From positions 1 through 44,969 of the forward strand of contig WSNJ01000005.1 in NCBI GenBank assembly GCA_013316045.1: a stretch of 44,969 nucleotides of DNA, written 5' to 3'. The notes below the pieces were generated by a model. The model made no database searches and was not told where the DNA came from. It worked only from the letters and a program-made list of their open reading frames with translations. Source of the DNA: Clostridia bacterium. GTDB taxonomy: Bacteria; Bacillota; Clostridia; Christensenellales; Pumilibacteraceae. Each line of letters starts with the position of its first letter. The stretch's first letter is position 1. The position numbers were made by a program, and so were the translations under genes. Below, piece after piece: positions 40,301 through 44,969 of the stretch.

Positions 40301-40332
40301 ACCGACGCAAAATTCTGTTGCGGCGGTTTTTT
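40301..40332 (+). terminator. Terminator of the feo operon
   Basis: ACCGACGCAA (40301-40310) pairs with TTGCGGCGGT (40318-40327), with one A-G mismatch, around a 7-nt loop and is followed by a T-run. Confidence 0.85.
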
Positions 40333-40336
40333 GTTT

Positions 40337-40364
40337 GGTATAATGCGCGTTTGTGTGTTATAAT
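40337..40364 (+). promoter_or_regulatory. Two extended -10 promoters in tandem
   Basis: TATAAT occurs at 40339-40344, preceded by TGG, and at 40359-40364, preceded by TGT; both are extended -10 (TGn) types without good -35 boxes. Either could drive the small gene at 40392. Confidence 0.5.
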
Positions 40365-40391
40365 TGAAAAATCAGCGGGAGAGAAAGAATT

Positions 40392-40580
40392 ATGACTGAA
40401 CGTGATTTAATGCGGCTTTTCGAAGAATTCGACGGCGAAGTTTCGATGTCGGACTTTACGGTAAGCGAACTCGAAGAAATGCTCGGCTATTCGGCGGACG
40501 ACAAGGACGAAATCAAGCGCAAGTATTTCGCGTATTACAACGACGTGAAAAATCCCACGCTTAAAAAACAGGATTGGTAG
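40392..40580 (+). CDS. Small acidic protein of unknown function
   Basis: This 62-residue protein is helical and acidic (MTERDLMRLFEEFDGEVSMS...). It has no membrane segment or known motif that I recognise. It has a ribosome-binding site (GGGAG) and its own promoter region, so it looks like a real gene. The following symporter gene begins 52 bp downstream and may share the transcript. Confidence 0.6.
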   Translation: MTERDLMRLFEEFDGEVSMSDFTVSELEEMLGYSADDKDEIKRKYFAYYNDVKNPTLKKQDW

Positions 40581-40632
40581 CGTCGAGACGCTTTTGTAAG
40601 AGCGGAAATTAAAAGGAAAGGTAAGAAATCAC

Positions 40633-42213
40633 TTGGCAAATTGGCTCGATATTTTAATACTCGTTTTGTATATCGCCGCGCTGTTCGGGATAGCGTTCTA
40701 TACGCGCAAGCGCAGTAAAACGGTTGACGACTTCTTGCTTGCGGGCAAGGGTATGGGCGGAATAATGACTGCTTTCGCATACGGGACTACGTACTTTTCC
40801 GCCGTTATTTTTATAGGTTATGCGGGCAAAAACGGTTATGCTTACGGCTTGGGTTCGCTGTGGATAGGCGTAGGCAACGCAATAATCGGCTCGCTTATCG
40901 CCTGGATAGTGCTCGCGCGCAGAACGCGCCGCGCAACGCATTTTTTCGGCGCGAGAACTCTGCCCGAAATGTTTGAAAAACGCTACGAGTCCAAGCATAT
41001 AAAGCTCGTATGCGCAGTTATAATCTTTATATTCTTAGTGCCTTACGCCGCGAGCGTTTATCAGGGCTTGGGGTATCTGTTCGAGCTCGTATTCGGAATA
41101 CCGTTTTGGGCGATAGTGCTTATTATGGCAACGCTTACCGCCGTGTATCTTTTCTTCGGCGGATACTTTGCGACTGTCTTAACCGACTTTTTTCAGGGCA
41201 TAATAATGCTTTTGGGCGTTGTCGTTATGGTCGGCTTTGTAATGAATTACGAAAAGGTCGGCGGAGCGGTAGAGGGTTTTAAGAAACTGTTTGCCGACGA
41301 ACTCGGGTTCTTTCCCGCGTTTACTTCACAAGGCGGCGCGCCGCACGGATATTCTCTTTTGATGCTCGTGCTTTTGACAAGTTTAGGCACGTGGGGTCTG
41401 CCGCAAATAGTACATAAATTTCACACCGTAAAAAGCGAGAGGGCAATAAAGCAAGCCGCTTGGGTTTCGACGGTTTTTGCGCTCGTGATAGGCGTCTGCG
41501 CGTACCTTGTGGGGTGTTTTGCGTGCTATATAATCGGCGCGGAACAGGTAGGGGCGCTCGTGGCGTCGGGGCAGGAAGACAAGATTATCCCGACTATTCT
41601 CGTGGAAGCTCTGCCCGCGGGACTCGTGGGGCTGATAGTCGTTCTCGTTATGAGCGCGAGTATGAGCACTCTCGCGTCGCTTACTCTGTCGGGTTCGTCC
41701 GCCGTAGCCGTAGACTTTTACAAGGGTTATATAAAAAAGGACGCAAGCGATAAAAAGGTCAATCTTCTTATGCGTTTGCTTTGCGTGGCGTTCGTCGCCG
41801 TGTCGGTCGTTATAGCGATAACGCGCCCCGCGGGAATAATCTCGCTTATGAGTTTAAGCTGGGGAACGCTTGCGGGCTGTTTCTTAGGACCGTATATATG
41901 GGGGCTTTACAGCAAAAAAGCAACGAAAAAGGGCGCGTATGCGGGCATAGTTTCGGGGCTTTCGGTTACGCTTATTCTGTACTCGGTTTCGCTTATATTA
42001 TCTCATACGGGCAACGCCGCCGCCGCGGGATACTTTTCGCCGCCCGCGATAGGCGTATTCGCAATGATTGCGTCCGTTATAATAGTTCCGCTCGTTTCTC
42101 GCTTTACCGCGCCGCCGAGCAGCGAAATGCTCGAACCGCTTTTCGCCGCGCTTACCGCAGGGGCGGAAAAGAAAGACGGAACGGGAGAAAGTGCGGAAGA
42201 AAATCAGGCGTAA
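40633..42213 (+). CDS. Sodium:solute symporter (SSS) family transporter
   Basis: This 526-residue protein has about 13 transmembrane helices, beginning WLDILILVLYIAALFGIAFYTRKRSKTVDDFLLAGKGMGG, the standard SSS entry with the F-L-A-G-K motif. It also has YAASVYQGLGYLFELVFGI and MSASMSTLASLTLSGSSAVAVDFYKGY, in which the SSS signature helices bind Na+. Substrate class (sugar, proline, pantothenate or other) cannot be assigned. The start is TTG at 40633 with AAAGGAAAGG 13-21 bases upstream. The C-terminal end overlaps the 3' end of the convergent MATE gene by 10 bp, and there is no terminator between them. Confidence 0.88.
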   Translation: MANWLDILILVLYIAALFGIAFYTRKRSKTVDDFLLAGKGMGGIMTAFAYGTTYFSAVIFIGYAGKNGYAYGLGSLWIGVGNAIIGSLIAWIVLARRTRRATHFFGARTLPEMFEKRYESKHIKLVCAVIIFIFLVPYAASVYQGLGYLFELVFGIPFWAIVLIMATLTAVYLFFGGYFATVLTDFFQGIIMLLGVVVMVGFVMNYEKVGGAVEGFKKLFADELGFFPAFTSQGGAPHGYSLLMLVLLTSLGTWGLPQIVHKFHTVKSERAIKQAAWVSTVFALVIGVCAYLVGCFACYIIGAEQVGALVASGQEDKIIPTILVEALPAGLVGLIVVLVMSASMSTLASLTLSGSSAVAVDFYKGYIKKDASDKKVNLLMRLLCVAFVAVSVVIAITRPAGIISLMSLSWGTLAGCFLGPYIWGLYSKKATKKGAYAGIVSGLSVTLILYSVSLILSHTGNAAAAGYFSPPAIGVFAMIASVIIVPLVSRFTAPPSSEMLEPLFAALTAGAEKKDGTGESAEENQA

Positions 42214-43535
42214 CGGTATTTCTTTCTTTTTGATATAAAGAATATTACCGACGTTACGAACGCGCAGCCTTCCGCCGCGAGCATAGCGCACCATATCGCG
42301 TTAACTCCGAATACAGCGGGCAGTGAGAATACGAATACTACCTGAAATACGAGCGTGCGCATAAACGACAGTATCGCGGAAACCGCGCCGTTGTTGAGCG
42401 CGGTGAAAAAGCCCGACGCGAAAATATTTATTCCCGTAAAGATATATGCAAACGAAAACAGCCTGAACGCAAAGACGGTAAGCGAGCATAAGTCCCGGTC
42501 GTAGCCGACGAACAGTTTGGCAAGCGGTATGGCGAGAGCTTCCGCCAGCGCCGACAAAACAACGCCCGCGATTCCCATTATCAGCAGGCTTTTTCCGAAT
42601 ACGTTTTTAAGTTCTTTATCGTTTGCCGCGCCGAAGTTGTATCCGACTATCGGCGCGCTTCCTATCGAATAGCCGATTTCTATCGCCAGGAATATGAACT
42701 GAACGTACATTACAACGCCGAACGCCGAAACGCCGTCTTCGCCGAAAAACTTCATAAGCTGAAAATTGTAAAGTATACTTACGACCGACGACGCGACGGT
42801 AGTTAGAAGCTCCGACGAGCCGTTGCCGCAGACTTTCAGAAGCGTTTTTATTTCGAGATTTGTTTTGGTAAGGCGCAGTAAGCTCGTGTTTTTACGCGAA
42901 AAATAAATCATAGGTATAAAACCGCCCAAAAGCTGTCCTATTCCCGTGGCGACGGCGGCGCCTATTACGCCCCACTTGAAAACGGCTATAAACAGCGCGT
43001 CGAGCACGGCGTTCGTTGCTCCCGCGATAAGCGTAACAGTAAGCCCCATTTTGGGTTTTTCAGCCGCCGCGAGAAAACTTTGGAATATGTTCTGCAACAT
43101 AAAAAACACGGTAAAGCCGACTATTATTCTGCCGTATATCACGCAGTCTTCGAGCATTTCGTCGCTCGCGCCCAAAAGCCGAGCCACGGGACGCATAAGC
43201 GAAATTCCGAGAACCGACAGAATTACGCCCAAAACGGCGGCGAAATATATTACCATAGAAAAACAGCGGTTGGCTTTTTCGGGGTTGTTTTCGCCTAAGA
43301 AGCGTGATACGAGAGCCGCTCCGCCCGTGCCTATCATAAAGCCCGTTCCGCCTAAAATCATAGTGAACGGAATTATAAGGTTTACCGCCGCGAACGACGT
43401 TTTGCCCACAAAGTTGGATACGAAAAAACCGTCGATAACTCCGTATACGGAAGTTACGACCATCATAAACACCGACGGCAATACGAACCTGAACAGTTTT
43501 CCGAAAGTAAAATGGTCCGAAAGTTTTATTTGCAT
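42204..43535 (-). CDS. MATE-family multidrug/metabolite exporter
   Basis: This 443-residue protein on the minus strand has 12 transmembrane helices. It begins MQIKLSDHFTFGKLFRFVLPSVFMMVVTSVYGVIDGFFVSNFVGKTSFAAVNL, the MATE N-terminus, and has the twin region GVIGAAVATGIGQLLGGFIP in the first half. It probably exports cationic drugs or metabolites with Na+ or H+ antiport. I use the ATG at 43535, after AGGA; an earlier in-frame extension would run into the terminator hairpin. It is the only minus-strand gene in the window and has its own structured leader and promoter. It faces the symporter gene tail to tail with a 10-bp overlap. Confidence 0.92.
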   Translation of the reverse strand: MQIKLSDHFTFGKLFRFVLPSVFMMVVTSVYGVIDGFFVSNFVGKTSFAAVNLIIPFTMILGGTGFMIGTGGAALVSRFLGENNPEKANRCFSMVIYFAAVLGVILSVLGISLMRPVARLLGASDEMLEDCVIYGRIIVGFTVFFMLQNIFQSFLAAAEKPKMGLTVTLIAGATNAVLDALFIAVFKWGVIGAAVATGIGQLLGGFIPMIYFSRKNTSLLRLTKTNLEIKTLLKVCGNGSSELLTTVASSVVSILYNFQLMKFFGEDGVSAFGVVMYVQFIFLAIEIGYSIGSAPIVGYNFGAANDKELKNVFGKSLLIMGIAGVVLSALAEALAIPLAKLFVGYDRDLCSLTVFAFRLFSFAYIFTGINIFASGFFTALNNGAVSAILSFMRTLVFQVVFVFSLPAVFGVNAIWCAMLAAEGCAFVTSVIFFISKRKKYRYA

Positions 43536-43556
43536 AGTTTTTTTTCCTATAAAAAA

Positions 43557-43698
43557 TGCGCCGGATATATAAATACCCGAGCGCACTCGACATCTTATCA
43601 ACCCGTGAACGGCTACGCCGTTCGACTGCTGCGGCAGTCGGTTCTCCGATGACTTATTCCGTTTTGTTTAAGCCGATTTTATTGAAATCCGCTTGTAA
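43557..43698 (-). ncRNA. Structured 5' leader with terminator, candidate riboswitch of the MATE gene
   Basis: On the minus strand the leader (about 160 nt) contains two strong hairpins (GACTGC/GCAGTC at 43624-43639 and GAACGGC/GCCGTTC at 43607-43623), then a hairpin CGAG/CTCG, then TGCGC (43581-43585) paired with GCGCA (43557-43561) and six T's before the start codon. CGAG-TGCG-CTCG overlaps the terminator stem, so it could be an alternative antiterminator. This is the layout of a transcription-attenuating riboswitch or RNA switch. I do not recognise the class. Confidence 0.55.
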
Positions 43699-43704
43699 TA
43701 TACT

Positions 43705-43732
43705 ATTATATTTATATAAAAATAATTGTCAA
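43705..43732 (-). promoter_or_regulatory. Promoter of the MATE gene
   Basis: On the minus strand TTGACA (43727-43732) is followed after 16 bp by TATAAT (43705-43710). The start point is near 43698, giving a leader of about 160 nt. Confidence 0.8.
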
Positions 43733-43789
43733 GTAAATTTTCATATAAAAATACGTCTGAAATAAAAAATTCCGTCAATAATCTGCGGT

Positions 43790-44188
43790 ATGAAAAAATT
43801 CGTTCTGTTTTTAGGGTTTGTTATGCTTTTTTCGGGTTTGCGGCTGTACGATAACGGGCTGTTGTCCGTATCCGCCGACGGCGTTTATACCGTATACGGC
43901 GCGGGCGGGGCGGAAACCGTCTACGAAAAAAAACCGCTTTTCGACAGATTCAACGCCTACACGCGGCTCGATATTGCGGGCGGCAGAGCCGAAGCGGAAA
44001 AGGGCTTGAAAGAACTCGGCGCGACCGTTCTTTGGGAAGAGCAGTTGGGCGGCGTAACCGTTTTATACGCCTACGCGCCCACGGTGAACATATTCGAAAC
44101 CGTAAAGGGCAGGCGCATTAACGTTATGGTTGCCGTGAACGGCTCGGGCGTGGCGTTCGGAATGCCGCTCCTGAAAGGCAGTTACTGA
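43790..44188 (+). CDS. Exported or membrane-anchored protein, possibly short YwmB-like
   Basis: The 132-residue protein starts with a signal-like hydrophobic stretch (KKFVLFLGFVMLFSGLRLY). The rest is a small folded domain with LDIAGGRAEAEKGLKELGATVLWEEQLGG and a conserved-looking end RINVMVAVNGSGVAFGMPLLKGSY. The pattern of alternating strands recalls the YwmB family, but at 132 residues it is much shorter than YwmB (about 240), so the call is tentative. No ribosome-binding site is seen; AATAAT at 43777-43782 is 7 bases before the ATG. An M23 gene follows, matching the ywmB-spoIID-spoIIQ neighbourhood in part. Confidence 0.5.
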   Translation: MKKFVLFLGFVMLFSGLRLYDNGLLSVSADGVYTVYGAGGAETVYEKKPLFDRFNAYTRLDIAGGRAEAEKGLKELGATVLWEEQLGGVTVLYAYAPTVNIFETVKGRRINVMVAVNGSGVAFGMPLLKGSY

Positions 44189-44257
44189 AAAAAAATTATT
44201 TCGTATGTATAAACCGCGGAATCGCGTCAATAATTCATTACACGGAGGTTATATAAA

Positions 44258-44896
44258 ATGAGAACTTATCAAAGCGGAACAAAAGACAAGAAGAAAAAGT
44301 TAAGTAAGAAAATGTTATACGCAATCCTTATGACGGCGTCGCTCGTGGTAATCGCGCTTATAATAACGCTGTCGCTCACTCTCGGCGGTAACCGCGCTCC
44401 CGTTATCGACGCGCCCGACCCCACGCCGCCCAATGTAGACGTGGACGTGCCGCCCGTTAAAGACCCCGAAGCGCCGAAGTTCGCAAGCCCTATGAGCAAC
44501 TATTCGCTCGGCAAGCTCTCGTCGCTCGAAAAACTCGTTTATTCGTCGTCTATGGGTTATTGGAGAACGCATAACGGCGTAGACTTTTCCGCAGACGCAG
44601 GCGAAAAGGTTATGGCGATAGCGGCGGGAAAAGTAACGGCTATTCAGCACACCGTGCTCGAAGCTACCGTTATTACCGTAGACCACGGCGACGGACTTTT
44701 CTCCTACTATAAGGGGCTCGATACCGACGTAGCGGTGGAAGTAGGGCAGGAAGTGGCTCTCGGCGACCATCTCGGCAACGTTGCGGCTAATATGCCTTAC
44801 GAACGCGACGAAGGCGCGCACTTGCATCTCGAAATGAAGCTCGGCGGAAAATACGTAGACCCGCTGAATTATATCCCCGAACTCGGAGATAAATAA
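44258..44896 (+). CDS. M23 (LytM-type) peptidase, SpoIIQ-like
   Basis: This 212-residue protein has an N-terminal transmembrane anchor (about residues 20-43), a Pro/Asp-rich linker (DAPDPTPPNVDVDVPP) and a C-terminal M23 domain. Zinc ligands are visible in THNGVDFSADAGEKVMAIAAGKV (His and Asp) and GAHLHLEMKLGG (H-x-H). SpoIIQ of clostridial sporulators has this form: one anchor plus a M23 domain with its metal site intact. It may instead be a vegetative cell-wall endopeptidase. CGGAGG precedes the ATG. It is followed closely by an IS end. Confidence 0.8.
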   Translation: MRTYQSGTKDKKKKLSKKMLYAILMTASLVVIALIITLSLTLGGNRAPVIDAPDPTPPNVDVDVPPVKDPEAPKFASPMSNYSLGKLSSLEKLVYSSSMGYWRTHNGVDFSADAGEKVMAIAAGKVTAIQHTVLEATVITVDHGDGLFSYYKGLDTDVAVEVGQEVALGDHLGNVAANMPYERDEGAHLHLEMKLGGKYVDPLNYIPELGDK

Positions 44897-44919
44897 TAAA
44901 AAGGCTGCCCGTATTGAAA

Positions 44920-44969
44920 TGCACCCCAAAAGTTAGACACTTTTGGAGGTGCATTTTTTATGGCAAGAG
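44920..44969 (+). mobile_element. Left end of an IS3-family (IS150-like) element, cut by window end
   Basis: From 44920 the sequence reads TGCACCCCAAAAGTTAGAC, resembling the TG-type ends of IS3/IS150 elements. TGCACC-CCAAAAGT and ACTTTTG-GAGGTGCA form a near-perfect inverted repeat. GGAGG (44945-44949) precedes an ATG at 44960 that starts an OrfA-like frame (MAR...). Only 50 bp are in the window, so the family call rests on end similarity. It lies 24 bp after the M23 gene stop. Confidence 0.6.

Overview
The window reads as chromosome from an uncultured anaerobic Firmicute of class Clostridia. The evidence is the mini-RNase III gene, ThyX in place of ThyA, a T-box leader, a SpoVB-type flippase, the UPF0237/UPF0210 pair, AGGAG-type ribosome-binding sites and TTGACA/TATAAT promoters. 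A Christensenellales-like lineage is possible, but the sequence alone does not settle this. All intact protein genes but one lie on the + strand. There is no rRNA, CRISPR array or prophage. One insertion-sequence end is cut by the right edge.

Layout. 1-2840: a DUF1538 membrane protein followed by two small PII-like sensors. 2870-5615: a degraded nitrilase-like gene, mrnC, thyX and rlmB. 5815-8230: the glycolytic genes tpiA and gpmI. 8360-9250: an AT-rich stretch with one VOC-family gene that looks acquired. 9225-9530: a tRNA-Thr(CGT) gene preceded by a broken copy of itself. 9558-11830: an ACT protein, then a tryptophan T-box leader and TrpB2. 11827-18830: beta-galactosidase, a Na/Pi cotransporter, ribokinase and galactokinase. 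18849-23450: a SpoVB/MurJ-type flippase, an isochorismatase-fold hydrolase, SerRS and a membrane protein. 23725-25743: a GH3-family protein whose nucleophile Asp is missing. 25796-34751: a small membrane protein, the UPF0237/UPF0210 pair, PepF, a lipoprotein, TypA and DnaB. 34923-37085: an aldose-epimerase-like protein and a CDF metal exporter. 37140-40332: a ferrous iron operon (feoA-feoA-feoB) with an elaborate control region. 40392-44969: a small acidic protein, a sodium:solute symporter, a MATE exporter on the minus strand with a structured leader, two envelope or sporulation-related proteins and an IS end.

The most unusual content is non-coding. (1) A family of about ten imperfectly palindromic intergenic elements, most 120-130 bp long, always in the same orientation as the flanking genes. 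Their inner stems differ between copies but still pair, and their outer arms often begin at the stop codon of the upstream gene. (2) Three GTTCGC-N4-GCGAAC dyads at exactly 34-bp spacing between the feo promoter and feoA. (3) Promoters whose -10 box sits so that the start codon is the predicted +1 (mrnC and the gene at 25796), indicating leaderless mRNAs. (4) A terminator-containing leader upstream of the MATE gene. (5) A half-copy of a tRNA disrupted by a repeat fragment inside the transcription unit of the intact tRNA.

Metabolically the genes fit a fermentative sugar user: LacZ and GalK feed galactose and glucose to glycolysis (TpiA, GpmI), ribose enters through RbsK, and tryptophan supply is controlled by tRNA charging. 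Functions given here are read from motifs and family knowledge; no database search was run.
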